A DNA stretch of 36,398 bases from Deltaproteobacteria bacterium (GTDB taxonomy: Bacteria > Desulfobacterota > Desulfobacteria > Desulfobacterales > JAUWMJ01). How positions within the stretch are numbered: the stretch's first letter is position 1; each line of letters starts with the position of its first letter. Made by a program: the position numbers and the translations under genes. The DNA is taken from assembly GCA_030638575.1 (NCBI GenBank), contig DAOWEJ010000098.1, positions 1 to 36,398 on the forward strand, given 5' to 3'. Below the pieces are notes generated by a model, which saw only the letters and a program-made list of their open reading frames with translations, made no database searches and was not told the DNA's origin. Below are positions 15,404 to 23,902 of the stretch, piece by piece.

Positions 15404-18400
15404 TTAAGCGGCGGGATGGTTCGTTGTAGGGCCCTGACCGTCAAGGATTTTACGGACCGTAACGGCCAGCGTTGTCTGGTCGAACGGTTTTTGGATATAA
15501 CCTCCATTGCTGCGGTGCATAATCGCTTCAATCGGTTCATCAATGGCATATCCACTGGCGACAAGCACTTTTACCCCAGGCAGTTGTTTATTAATTGATG
15601 TAAATAAATCATGGCCATCTACGCCCGGCATAACCATATCCAGTATAATCAGATCGATTTGACCAACGTGCTTTTTGATCAACTCCAATGCTTCATCACC
15701 GCCGGCAGCCGTCATTACGGTATAACCCAATTCCGACAGCATTTTTTCCAGTGCCTGGCGGATATAATTTTCATTATCGATCACCAAAAGCGTTTCGCTG
15801 CCGCCTTTGGGTGGTGATGAGGATTGAACTTCAGACGGCAGGGCTTTGTCGGTGGCCGGGAGATATATATTGAAAGTAGTTCCTTGATCCGGCCGGCTTT
15901 CAACGTCAATAAAACCATTATGGTTTTTGACAATACCGAAAGCCGAGGCCAATCCGAGGCCGGTACCGCGGCCCATTTGCTTGGTGGTGAAAAAAGGTTC
16001 GAAAATACGACGCTTGACCTCTTCATCCATTCCGCAACCGGTATCTCTTACAGATACTTTTACATATTTGCCGGAAGGCACTCCATGGGCCCGAACATAC
16101 TGTTCATTGCAAATCCTGTTGGTCGTTTTCAGGAATATGCTGCCGCTGCCGGTCATCGCCTGGGAGGCATTAAGGTAAAGGTTCATCAACACCTGTTCAA
16201 TTTGGCTGCGATCCGCTTCCACCGCCCATATCTGTTCCGTTAGATCCTGGTAGATTTTAACCTCTTTGCGGGTACGACCGAACATTTGGGCGGCATGCTG
16301 TAAAATATCGTTCAGGTCGATGGGGCGGACGTCATATTTGCCGCCACGGGCAAATCCCAGCAACTGACGGGTCAAATCGGCCCCGCTGCCGACGCACCGT
16401 TCAATGGCTTTAAGATTTTCCTGCAAACCGGTATCCTGCCGGGTTTTTATCAACAACGAAGATACATTTCCCTGGATGGCCATTAGCAGGTTATTGAAAT
16501 CGTGGGCAATACCTCCGGCCAAAGTACCGATGGCCTTCATTCGCTGGGCATGGTGGAGCTGTCTTTCCAATTTGCGTTTTTCATTTTCGGTCTTTAACCG
16601 ATTGGTGTTATCACGTGCAACGCCTCTAAAACCAATAGGTTGCCCCTCAGCATTTTTAATCAGGGAAGCGGACATCTCCAGATGATGTAGTCGCTTGTCT
16701 TTTCCTGTGATCGTATACTGCGTAAAGCTCACCGGCCGACCGGTTCGATAAATCTCATTGAATTTTTTATAGACCCGCTGAGCTGTTTCAGGGCTTGAGT
16801 ACTGCCGGTTGTTCATGCCGATCAGTTCTTCCTTGGAATACCCGGTAATGCGACAGGCTGCATCATTGACAAATGTTAAATTGCCGGCCAAATCGAGTTC
16901 AAAATAAACTTCTTGAATACTGGCCAATATGTTTCGGTATTTATCCTCACTTTCCATGAGGTCTTTTCCCGTTTGCCGGCGCTGTTCTATTTCAGTACGC
17001 AGCCGAGTGTTAGTGCGTTCAAGGTCAGCAGTACGCTGTTTGACCTGTTCTTCCAAATGGTTACGATATTTTTCAAGCTGAGCCTCTACCTGCTTGCGTG
17101 CGGTAATGTCGCGCAGGGAGCCGATAATTTTTTGAGGCCGTTCCTTTTTGTCGCGAATTAAAATACAGTTAAGCGAAGCGTAGACGGGTTGGCCGGCTTC
17201 GTTGTGCAAACAGATTTCGTAATCCATCACTCTGCCGTGTTTTTCCAGGATACCAAGCAGTTTGTGACGTTTTTTGGGTATCTTGTAGAAATCGTAAATC
17301 GACTGGCCGATCAGTGCCTCCCGTTTGACGTTATAAATGCGGTCCAACGACGGGCTGATTTCCAATATCTTGCCGTCTATGTCGACTTCATAATAGATGT
17401 CCTGGATATTGTTAAAAATGCTTTTGTACTTGGCCTGACTGGTTTTTATCGCCGTTTTCATACGGGCAAAGGTATCGGCCGTGGTTTGGAGCTCTTTATA
17501 AATCGATCGGATCGGCCAATGGGTTTCAAAATTCCCGTGCTGGATGGCGTCGGCTTGACCAGCCAGCCTTGAAATCGGTTCGATGATGCCTTTGGCCAAC
17601 AATATGCCGATAGCGGCGGCTAACAGGGAAATGACCAGGGTGAAATAGATGTTTAAGCGACGGTTGTATTTGATGGCGCCCAGATAATCGTCAGAGGGCA
17701 AATAAACACCGATGATCCATGGCCAGTTCTTATCGGCAAAGGGTTTAAACATGGCCAGATAGGACTTGTCCTGGTGTTCAAAATGGCCGAAATGCGGTTC
17801 GTTCAGCCGGATTATGCCGTCGGCACCCTGATCAAGCCGTGCTGCCGTGAATGCCTTACGACTGATGGCATGCTCCAATTCATATATTTTTACCAGACGG
17901 CTGGCTGTCGCCGGATCCTTCGACTTGGGTTTAAGTTTTGCCGGATCAGGGAATGCGACCATATCTGCGTTTCGGTTAAAGAGAAACGCCTGGCCGTTTT
18001 GACCGATTTTCAGGCCTGCGAAAAAGGTTGACAACCGGTCGATTTCAAGATCGACGCCGACAATCCCTTTTAGTCGTCCCTGGGCATCATACCAGGGAGC
18101 GGCGACGGTGATACCCGGTTTTTTGGAAGTAAAAAAGATATAGGGGTCGGTCCAGATGCTGCGCTGTTTTTCAAGGGCTTTGCGATACCAGGGACGCAAA
18201 CGGGGATCATAGGTGTCATCCGGGACTTGTTCCTGTTCAACAAACTGTCTGTGGCTATTACGCCAGATCAGCCTGGTTTTTTTGTGACCGTCAGTATGGG
18301 CGATTATTTTAGTTCGAAATCCGTCCGGGCCTTTTTTATTGTGGCGCCGGACGTCAAAAAAATCGCCGTTGGGAAAGCCCAGATAGATGCCGGCAAAATG

Positions 18401-18706
18401 AGGATAAAGGCTCAGTTGGTCATGAAAATAGCGGGCCAGGGGCTCAATTTGGGTGTCGCTGAGATCCAGAACTTCGTCGGTAAGCATGTGAATGGTCAAT
18501 TCTGCCGTCTGTTGGGCCGTGACTAAATGGCGGTAGGATTGGCTTTGAGCCAGGTCAGCCACGTTTGACATGATTTGCCGGGCGTGTTCCTGCAGTACGC
18601 GCTGGGAAGTAAAAAAAGAAGATGCGGCAGTTATTAAATGGGTTCCCCAAATCAAGCCAAGAAAGCCAAAAATCAGTGTCCAGCGAATTGAGATTTTCAT
18701 ATTCAT
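15404..18706 (-). CDS. Hybrid sensor histidine kinase, Cache-HAMP-PAS-PAS-HisKA-HATPase-REC, 1100 aa
   Basis: This is a membrane sensor that autophosphorylates and passes the phosphate to its own receiver. Domains in order are a first transmembrane helix (about 9-30), a periplasmic double Cache sensor (about 35-340, with WRNSHRQF ... DPRLRPWYRKAL and WTDPYIF), a second helix (350-370), HAMP (about 372-425) and PAS (about 430-550). These are followed by a coiled coil, a second PAS (about 590-705) and HisKA with phospho-acceptor His735 (GIAHDFNN). HATPase follows with DTGCGM and GTGLGLA glycine boxes, then a receiver with Asp1023 (LDMVMPG). Small-molecule ligands such as amino or organic acids are usual for Cache domains. 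There is no DNA-binding output. By eye the gene is more GC-rich than its neighbours. The start is either of two in-frame ATGs, 18706 or 18700. It lies convergent to the permease gene and has no obvious partner. Confidence 0.9.
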   Translation of the reverse strand: MNMKISIRWTLIFGFLGLIWGTHLITAASSFFTSQRVLQEHARQIMSNVADLAQSQSYRHLVTAQQTAELTIHMLTDEVLDLSDTQIEPLARYFHDQLSLYPHFAGIYLGFPNGDFFDVRRHNKKGPDGFRTKIIAHTDGHKKTRLIWRNSHRQFVEQEQVPDDTYDPRLRPWYRKALEKQRSIWTDPYIFFTSKKPGITVAAPWYDAQGRLKGIVGVDLEIDRLSTFFAGLKIGQNGQAFLFNRNADMVAFPDPAKLKPKSKDPATASRLVKIYELEHAISRKAFTAARLDQGADGIIRLNEPHFGHFEHQDKSYLAMFKPFADKNWPWIIGVYLPSDDYLGAIKYNRRLNIYFTLVISLLAAAIGILLAKGIIEPISRLAGQADAIQHGNFETHWPIRSIYKELQTTADTFARMKTAIKTSQAKYKSIFNNIQDIYYEVDIDGKILEISPSLDRIYNVKREALIGQSIYDFYKIPKKRHKLLGILEKHGRVMDYEICLHNEAGQPVYASLNCILIRDKKERPQKIIGSLRDITARKQVEAQLEKYRNHLEEQVKQRTADLERTNTRLRTEIEQRRQTGKDLMESEDKYRNILASIQEVYFELDLAGNLTFVNDAACRITGYSKEELIGMNNRQYSSPETAQRVYKKFNEIYRTGRPVSFTQYTITGKDKRLHHLEMSASLIKNAEGQPIGFRGVARDNTNRLKTENEKRKLERQLHHAQRMKAIGTLAGGIAHDFNNLLMAIQGNVSSLLIKTRQDTGLQENLKAIERCVGSGADLTRQLLGFARGGKYDVRPIDLNDILQHAAQMFGRTRKEVKIYQDLTEQIWAVEADRSQIEQVLMNLYLNASQAMTGSGSIFLKTTNRICNEQYVRAHGVPSGKYVKVSVRDTGCGMDEEVKRRIFEPFFTTKQMGRGTGLGLASAFGIVKNHNGFIDVESRPDQGTTFNIYLPATDKALPSEVQSSSPPKGGSETLLVIDNENYIRQALEKMLSELGYTVMTAAGGDEALELIKKHVGQIDLIILDMVMPGVDGHDLFTSINKQLPGVKVLVASGYAIDEPIEAIMHRSNGGYIQKPFDQTTLAVTVRKILDGQGPTTNHPAA

Positions 18707-18776
18707 ACGATTGAAATTCGGTCACCTTAAGTTATTGGACTGAGTCATCAATTTGCGATAAGTATTACGTTAATTC

Positions 18777-18811
18777 GAGACCTTCGAAAAGTGCCGTTTT
18801 GCAAAGGTCTC
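18777..18811. repeat. Family B repeat reduced to its two ends
   Basis: GAGACCTTCGAAAAGTGCC is followed directly by GTTTTGCAAAGGTCTC. These are the two termini of family B without the roughly 100 bp between them seen at 19902-20043. Confidence 0.7.
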
Positions 18812-19337
18812 GACTCATTTACTGTAAAGTTCCTACGCCTGTCAAACTCATTTTCAACAGTTTGAATTAATAAAGAGTGCAGCCCATATTTTTACAGTTA
18901 AAATTTGGAGGTATTTGTGACAAATTATAATTGATGAATTCGTAAAGAGTCGAATTCATCAGGTTTTAGGTGTTAAGTTTTATGTTTTATGTTAATGATA
19001 TTATCTGTTTTAAAAGAGACTTAAAACTTAAAACGTTTCGTAAAAAGTGGTTTTTTACTTTTTACGAATTCATCATGTAATTTATGCTAATGAAATCGTA
19101 ACCGTTCACGGGTTCAGAGTTCAGAGGATGTATGTTTGCCGCCAATCTAAAAAGTTGGTTCATAAGTTCTGAACGGTTTTGGACTAAAAGTGCAGAGTGA
19201 GCTTTACGTGGCGTTAGATCAACTATATATAACGAATGATGAGTTTCAAGACGTGTATTTTGGATTCAACGAAAGAAAGATAACCTTTAACGGTGAACTT
19301 TGAACCTGTGAACACTTACACAAAAGGAAAGAGAATT
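18812..19337. other. Gene-free stretch with element D
   Basis: Apart from the repeat at 18932-19075 and the DUF6125-like gene's leader, this 526-base region carries no convincing reading frame. A second weak inverted pair is ACCGTTCACGGGTTCAGAG (near 19100) against GTTCTGAACGGTTT (near 19160). Confidence 0.6.
18932..19075. repeat. Family D palindromic repeat
   Basis: TGATGAATTCGTAAAGAGT (18932-18950) pairs with ACTTTTTACGAATTCATCA (19057-19075) at 18 of 19 positions over a 144-base element. The interior has imperfect TTAAG-TTTTA arms. The CGTAAAAAGT core is shared with family A, suggesting related ends. Confidence 0.75.
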
Positions 19338-19859
19338 ATGGAAATGGAAATTTTTAAGAAAATGGAAGCACCGGAATTAAGAAAGTATTTAGAATTTCTC
19401 CTTTGGCACTATAGAGTCGTTGACGCATTCTGGTTTATCTATGTGGCTGAACAATTTGACCAGCCGACAGCGGAGGGGATCAATGAAAAGGTGTGGGGGC
19501 GTGTTGCAGGTATGGCGGCAAAAGATCTAATCTCCAGGTTTGGTATCCAGGAAAGGGGACTTAGAGGTTTTGTGAAAGCCATGAGATATTTCCCCTGGTG
19601 TATCCTTGTGGGATATCAGATTGAGCAGTCAGACCATGAAGTGATCATCTCCGTACCCTCTTGCCCTACACAAGAGGCCAGACTCAAACGCGGTTTGGGT
19701 GAGTTCGTATGCAAAGAAATGCACAGGGGTGAATTTACAAATTTTGCTCAGGTCATAGATGATAGCATTCGAGTGGAGTGTCTTTTCGCTCCGCCTGATC
19801 CTCATCCCAAAGATATGTTTTGCAAGTGGCGCTTCTCGAAGCGGCTGGAAGCTTGCTAA
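19338..19859 (+). CDS. Small cytoplasmic protein, DUF6125-like, 173 aa
   Basis: This is a soluble protein with no signal peptide or membrane segment, and its function is not known. It begins [20 protein letters not shown] and contains [19 protein letters not shown]. The middle is helical. The second half holds two cysteines ([11 protein letters not shown] and [15 protein letters not shown]) and ends [21 protein letters not shown] recall this pattern from DUF6125-annotated proteins of anaerobes, but the assignment is from memory. The frame is open from 19293. The ATG at 19338 is preferred because AAAGGAAAG lies 7-8 bases upstream. The gene stands alone, between repeats D and B. Confidence 0.7.
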   Translation: MEMEIFKKMEAPELRKYLEFLLWHYRVVDAFWFIYVAEQFDQPTAEGINEKVWGRVAGMAAKDLISRFGIQERGLRGFVKAMRYFPWCILVGYQIEQSDHEVIISVPSCPTQEARLKRGLGEFVCKEMHRGEFTNFAQVIDDSIRVECLFAPPDPHPKDMFCKWRFSKRLEAC

Positions 19860-19901
19860 CGTTCTCTTTTCACCACGGAGAGTCACAGAGGGTTCAGAGG
19901 A

Positions 19902-20043
19902 GAGACCTTTGAAAAATGCTGATTTTTGTTCGAGTTCAAGGAAGGCGAAAATTTTAACCGGAGGAATACATTGAGTATTTCGAGGATTAAAATTTAAGCC
20001 TGACGCAGAAATCGGGCAAAAAGTGGCGTTTTGCAAAGGTCTC
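19902..20043. repeat. Family B palindromic repeat (full copy)
   Basis: The ends are GAGACCTTTG and CAAAGGTCTC over 142 bp. The interior holds AAAATTTTAACCGGAGG ... TTTCGAGGATTAAAATTT, itself an imperfect palindrome. It lies directly downstream of the DUF6125-like gene. Confidence 0.85.
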
Positions 20044-20073
20044 GAGGAATTTCAGGCCGAAAGCCTGAACTAT

Positions 20074-20262
20074 TTATAAGCGGTCGGGGAGTTTTTCAAT
20101 CTTTGCTCTTTCCGTCTGAGGAATAACCCTATAGCCCGTGCGATCCTTAACAATATTATCAGGGGATTGACCTGCGGCAGCTATCTCGCTGAGATTAGAT
20201 TTGAGCCAGCCCCAGTAGGCAGATTCCCACGGCGGCAATGATCGTCTCTGCCTGTATGGGCT
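20074..20262 (-). pseudogene. Possible degraded coding fragment inside element E, 62 codons without a start
   Basis: An open minus-strand stretch with no ATG ends at 20074 and reads ...WESAYWGWLKSNLSEIAAAG... then VKDRTGYRVIPQTERAKIEK. The composition is protein-like (Trp, Tyr, charged pairs), unlike random AT-rich spacer. A second minus-strand frame upstream is also open (PPPILCVKPIQAETIIAAV). On the opposite strand a 33-codon frame at 20256-20357 ends in the same peptide, VKDRTGYRVIPQTDRL. I cannot name a family. It may be a broken gene or simply a structured non-coding element. Confidence 0.35.
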
Positions 20263-20418
20263 TTACGCAAAGGATAGGGGGCGGCTGCGAGGCACTGGTA
20301 TCATCTGTTAAAGATCGCACGGGCTATAGGGTTATTCCTCAGACAGACCGTTTATAATCAAAGAAGCCATAAGGGTTCAGAAAAATGGCCTTTAGGAAGA
20401 AACTCCCCGACCCCTCAT
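20075..20418. repeat. Element E: long nested inverted repeat ending at the livF stop
   Basis: The inner arms at 20114-20151 and 20307-20344 pair over about 38 bp with one or two mismatches (core GGAATAACCCTATAGCCCGT). The outer arms GGTCGGGGAGTTT (20083-20095) and AAACTCCCCGACC (20400-20412) also pair. The right side carries about 35 extra bases between inner and outer arms. The central loop is about 155 bases. It abuts the livF stop codon, so as RNA it would form a large stem after the liv transcript and may help terminate it. Confidence 0.8.
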
Positions 20419-21117
20419 TTATACACACAGATACTTCTGACGGACTTCGTCGTTCTCCTGTAATTCTTTACTGGTTCCGTGATATCGGATTGAACCGTTA
20501 TCAATCACATATGCGCGATCGCTGAGTCTAAGTGCTACAGATAGATTTTGCTCTGCCAGCAATACGGTTAAACCGCTTTCTTTTAACCTTGCGATCTGTT
20601 CTTCCAGCATCTTTATAATTAAGGGGGCAAGACCTTCGGTGGGTTCGTCAAGGAGCAGAAGATCGGGATTTGTCATTAATGCACGGGCAATGGTGAGCAT
20701 TTGCTGCTCCCCGCCGCTTAAAAAACCCGCCTTGCGGGAATCGATTTTTTTTAAATCCGGAAAGAAATCATAAACCCTGTCTTTATCCCACCCTTTGCCG
20801 TCCTTTGGCTTGCCTTTTGATATTTCAAGGTTTTCACCAACCGTCAGGTCGGCAAAAACTCTCCGGTTATCAGGCACATAACCCATACCCTGCCGGGCAA
20901 GGAGATAAGGTTTCTGACCCGTACATGTTACTCCCTTATATTTGATGTACCCTGAGCGGGGAGGGGTCAGGCCCATAATGCTTCTCATGGTGGTGCTTTT
21001 CCCGGCCCCGTTTCTTCCCAAAAGACAGACGATTTCCCCTTTTCCAACTTCAAGGGAAACTCCGAATAAAATGTGGCTCAGGCCATAGTAAGTATGAATT
21101 TCTTTTACTTGAAGCAT
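20419..21117 (-). CDS. livF: Branched-chain amino acid ABC transporter ATP-binding protein LivF, 232 aa
   Basis: This is the second ATPase of a high-affinity branched-chain amino acid (HAAT) importer on the cytoplasmic face. It has Walker A GRNGAGKST, signature LSGGEQQML and Walker B LLLLDEPTEGLAP. The typical LivF opening LQVKEIHTYYGLSHILFGVS and the ending EVRQKYL are both present. Length is standard. The start overlaps the end of livG by 13 bases, so translation is coupled. It is the last gene of the operon, and its stop lies at the edge of element E. Confidence 0.92.
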   Translation of the reverse strand: MLQVKEIHTYYGLSHILFGVSLEVGKGEIVCLLGRNGAGKSTTMRSIMGLTPPRSGYIKYKGVTCTGQKPYLLARQGMGYVPDNRRVFADLTVGENLEISKGKPKDGKGWDKDRVYDFFPDLKKIDSRKAGFLSGGEQQMLTIARALMTNPDLLLLDEPTEGLAPLIIKMLEEQIARLKESGLTVLLAEQNLSVALRLSDRAYVIDNGSIRYHGTSKELQENDEVRQKYLCV

Positions 21118-21854
21118 TCGTCACTGCCCCCCAGATAGGCATCTTGAACCTGCCTGTTATTTTTTACTTCATCAGGGTTCCCCTGGATAATCGTGCTCCC
21201 TTGCTGCATCACCATGATTTTCCGGGCAATTGAAAATACCAGTTCCATATCATGCTCGCAAAAGAGAATCGTAAGGCCGAGTTCACCGGAGAGTTTTTTC
21301 ATCAGTGAAAGAGTGAATGCCGTTTCTTCCGGTGACATCCCTGCAGTCGGTTCATCCAGGATTAACAGTTCGGGTTTGTTTCCCAGTGCAATTGCCATCT
21401 CTAAAACTTTCTGGTCTCCATGGGACAGGGTCCCGCTGATGTGGCCGGCTTTATCAATAAGTCCTACGCTGTCTAAAATATCCCTTGTCTTACTGATGGC
21501 AAGATTCTTTGCGGGAAAAAATAGATTAAAAGTCTTTTTCTGGTGGGAAAGTACAGCTATCTGGACATTTTCAAAGACCGTCAATCGGTTAAATATATTT
21601 ACAATTTGAAAGGATCTGCTAATCCCTTTTCTGCAAATTTTATAAGGTGGTAGTCCTGCGATATTCTCATCTTTAAAAAGAATTTTTCCTTTATCAGGTA
21701 TCAACTGACCGGTAATCAGGTTGAACAAGGTTGTTTTTCCGGCGCCATTGGGTCCGATAACGGCAACGACCTCTCCTTTTTCCACAGAAAGGTGGGACCC
21801 GTTTACGGCTATAAATCCGTCAAAAGACTTGTAAGCAGCTTCTATCCTCAGCAT
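21105..21854 (-). CDS. livG: Branched-chain amino acid ABC transporter ATP-binding protein LivG, 249 aa
   Basis: This is the first ATPase of the liv importer. It has Walker A GPNGAGKTT, the LivG-type signature LSHGDQKVLEMA (in place of LSGGQ), Walker B LLILDEPTAGMSPEE and the C-terminal VQDAYLG. The ATG at 21854 follows GGTGGAG and starts 3 bases after the livM stop. It overlaps livF at its 3' end. Confidence 0.92.
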   Translation of the reverse strand: MLRIEAAYKSFDGFIAVNGSHLSVEKGEVVAVIGPNGAGKTTLFNLITGQLIPDKGKILFKDENIAGLPPYKICRKGISRSFQIVNIFNRLTVFENVQIAVLSHQKKTFNLFFPAKNLAISKTRDILDSVGLIDKAGHISGTLSHGDQKVLEMAIALGNKPELLILDEPTAGMSPEETAFTLSLMKKLSGELGLTILFCEHDMELVFSIARKIMVMQQGSTIIQGNPDEVKNNRQVQDAYLGGSDECFK

Positions 21855-21857
21855 TTA

Positions 21858-22814
21858 TTAATTCTCCACCAAAGCGGCATTTTTACTCTTTGAAAATTTT
21901 TCTTGAAAATAACCAAGAACACCTTCAGGAAGAAATAGTATCAAAAGCATCAATACGATTCCAAGGATAAGGGTCCAGTATTCGGTGTATATGCCGACAA
22001 ATGTTCTTAAAATGACAATAATAGCGCTCCCCAGCATAGGTCCCATGAAGATGAACCAGCCGCCCAGAAGGCACATGATGATAAGTTCCAGCGACAGGGT
22101 CCAGAAAAGCAAATCAGGAAAAGCACATTCCTCGACTGTCGCAAAAAGAGAGCCCGCAACACCGGCAAAGGCGCTTGCGATAACCAGACCTGCAAGTTGG
22201 TGTCGCTTTACATCCACACCGACGGCCTCCGTTCTTTCCGGGTTATCCCTGATTCCTTGAAAGGTTCTTCCAAAGGGTGAATTGACGATCATATACATTA
22301 AAATAAGGCAAACAGTCGTTACAATCAGCGTGAAATAGTATGATCCTGTTGTTGATGAAATCATATCCGGCACGCTGATTCCGTGGATTCCATCATCGCC
22401 GCCTGTGAAGGAATACCATCTGAACACGATTGCCCAGACCAGGGAACCGAGGGATAGCTGGAGCATTCCGAAATAGAGTTTTGACAATCGAACGGTGATC
22501 AGTCCCATAACCATACCCACAAGTGCTGCAATAGCGGGAGCCAAAATATACCCCAGCCAGGGCGAAAGCCCTGTTTTTTTTGAAAACAGAGCAAAAGCAT
22601 ATGCGCCGACACCATAAAAAACTGCATGGTGAAACTGGTACATGCCCCCAAAGCCTAAAACCAGATTAAGGCTGGTTGCCAAAAGACCTGTAACGAATAT
22701 CAAAGCCAATAAATAGATATAAAACCTGGGTAAAAATAGGGGTAAAAAAAGAAGGAGGATGAAAAAGACTATACAAAATCCAAGGGTTCGTCGATTTGTC
22801 AATCCGCTAAACAA
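21858..22814 (-). CDS. livM: Branched-chain amino acid ABC transporter permease LivM, 318 aa
   Basis: This inner-membrane channel subunit has 8-10 hydrophobic segments and the conserved cytoplasmic loop NSPFGRTFQGIRDNPERTEAVGVDVKRHQL, which contacts the ATPases. The reading frame begins with TTG at 22814. AAAGGAG lies 8 bases upstream and supports that non-ATG start. It follows livH by 55 bases and is followed directly by livG. Confidence 0.9.
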   Translation of the reverse strand: MFSGLTNRRTLGFCIVFFILLLFLPLFLPRFYIYLLALIFVTGLLATSLNLVLGFGGMYQFHHAVFYGVGAYAFALFSKKTGLSPWLGYILAPAIAALVGMVMGLITVRLSKLYFGMLQLSLGSLVWAIVFRWYSFTGGDDGIHGISVPDMISSTTGSYYFTLIVTTVCLILMYMIVNSPFGRTFQGIRDNPERTEAVGVDVKRHQLAGLVIASAFAGVAGSLFATVEECAFPDLLFWTLSLELIIMCLLGGWFIFMGPMLGSAIIVILRTFVGIYTEYWTLILGIVLMLLILFLPEGVLGYFQEKFSKSKNAALVEN

Positions 22815-22822
22815 GATGTCGT

Positions 22823-22829
22823 CTCCTTT
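22823..22829 (-). promoter_or_regulatory. Ribosome-binding site supporting the livM TTG start
   Basis: On the minus strand AAAGGAG lies 8 bases before the TTG codon at 22814. No in-frame ATG is suitably placed. Confidence 0.7.
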
Positions 22830-22869
22830 CCGGGCGAGCCGGTTTCGTTACTCTTTGAGCTAAGAAGTA

Positions 22870-23766
22870 TTACCATGTGGATTTAAGAAGTCCTTTTGGA
22901 CGAAAAAGCAGAACGATTATTACTGCAATATAAGGAAAAACAATGGCAAATTGCGGCCATAACAAAATGCCCATGGAATCTGTCAAACCAAAAATAAGGG
23001 CGCCAAGCAGTGCGCCCCACATATTTCCGAGACCACCGATAATAACTATAAGGAAAGCCTCGATGATAATGGCATGGTCCATCCCCTGTGTGATATTCTG
23101 GGTTGGAGCGACCAGAGCTCCCCCGAGTCCTGCAAGAAAGCATCCAATAACAAATACAGCGGCAAAGACCCGGCTCACATTAATACCTACAGCACCTACC
23201 ATCTCTCTGTCTACGGCTGCCGCACGTGCGATTTTTCCGATTTTAGTCTTATTGGTTAAAAACCAGAGACCGAGCGCAACTAAAGGGCCTATGACAAGGA
23301 GAAACAGATTATAGCGGGGAAAGGGAAGGTCGAATATTGAAAACGATCCTTGCATAAAAACAGGTGCAGACAGGCTCCGATAGTCCGATCCCCACACCAG
23401 CTTTACCAAATCTCCAAATACGAGTGTAAAGGAGAAAGTGAACAAAAGCAGCATCAAGTGTTCTCTTTCATATAGATGGCAAAAGAGTCCCCTTTCAGCA
23501 ATGAAACTGATGAGGGCAACTCCCAAAGGGGCTATAATAAGGGCCAGCCAGAAGCCGGCGGTACCGCCGCCAAAAAGTGTGGCGATGGTATAGGCTAAAA
23601 ATGCGCCGATCATATAAAGAGAACCATGGGCGACATTCGGAATCCGTAGAACCCCAAGGACGAGGCTGAGCCCGGAAGCAACGATGAATAAAATAGTTGT
23701 CCTGCTCAGCCCCACCAGAACTTGCTGAAAAATGGCTGCAATTGTAATATTTGATGCAAATTCCAT
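22870..23766 (-). CDS. livH: Branched-chain amino acid ABC transporter permease LivH, 298 aa
   Basis: This is the second inner-membrane channel subunit. It shows the LivH pattern: GLSLVLGVLRIPNVAHGSLYMIGAF near the N-terminus, the loop KIGKIARAAAVDREMVGAVGINVSRV, and GGLGNMWGALLGALIFG before the last helices (LFRPKGL at the end). The ATG at 23766 follows AAAAGG at about 9 bases. The 136-base gap to the upstream binding-protein gene is mostly family C repeat. Confidence 0.92.
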   Translation of the reverse strand: MEFASNITIAAIFQQVLVGLSRTTILFIVASGLSLVLGVLRIPNVAHGSLYMIGAFLAYTIATLFGGGTAGFWLALIIAPLGVALISFIAERGLFCHLYEREHLMLLLFTFSFTLVFGDLVKLVWGSDYRSLSAPVFMQGSFSIFDLPFPRYNLFLLVIGPLVALGLWFLTNKTKIGKIARAAAVDREMVGAVGINVSRVFAAVFVIGCFLAGLGGALVAPTQNITQGMDHAIIIEAFLIVIIGGLGNMWGALLGALIFGLTDSMGILLWPQFAIVFPYIAVIIVLLFRPKGLLKSTW

Positions 23767-23781
23767 TGCAAAGACCTTTTA

Positions 23782-23885
23782 AAAAGCCGCATTCAGGCAA
23801 TCCGTTCAAACAGCGACCCGCCTTAAAAACGGATTACCTGAATGTTCATTTGGGCATATTTTCAATAGGCTAAATTAATACAATA
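23782..23885. repeat. Family C palindromic repeat inside the liv operon (copy C3)
   Basis: GCCGCATTCAGGCAATCCGTT pairs with AACGGATTACCTGAATG around a short loop with CAAACAGCGACCCGCC. The conserved tail ATAGGCTAAATTAATACAAT follows. The element lies between the binding-protein gene and livH and would form a stable hairpin in the shared mRNA. Confidence 0.8.
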
Positions 23886-23902
23886 AAAGAAGTACTAAAG
23901 TT

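Noticed and set aside
20114..20344. Group II intron remnant suggested by GTGCG in the arms of element E
   Set aside because: No domain V-like hairpin or reverse transcriptase fragment is visible, and GTGCG alone is too short to count.
20075..20418. Retron non-coding RNA suggested by paired outer and inner arms
   Set aside because: There is no reverse transcriptase gene nearby and the flanking gene is livF.
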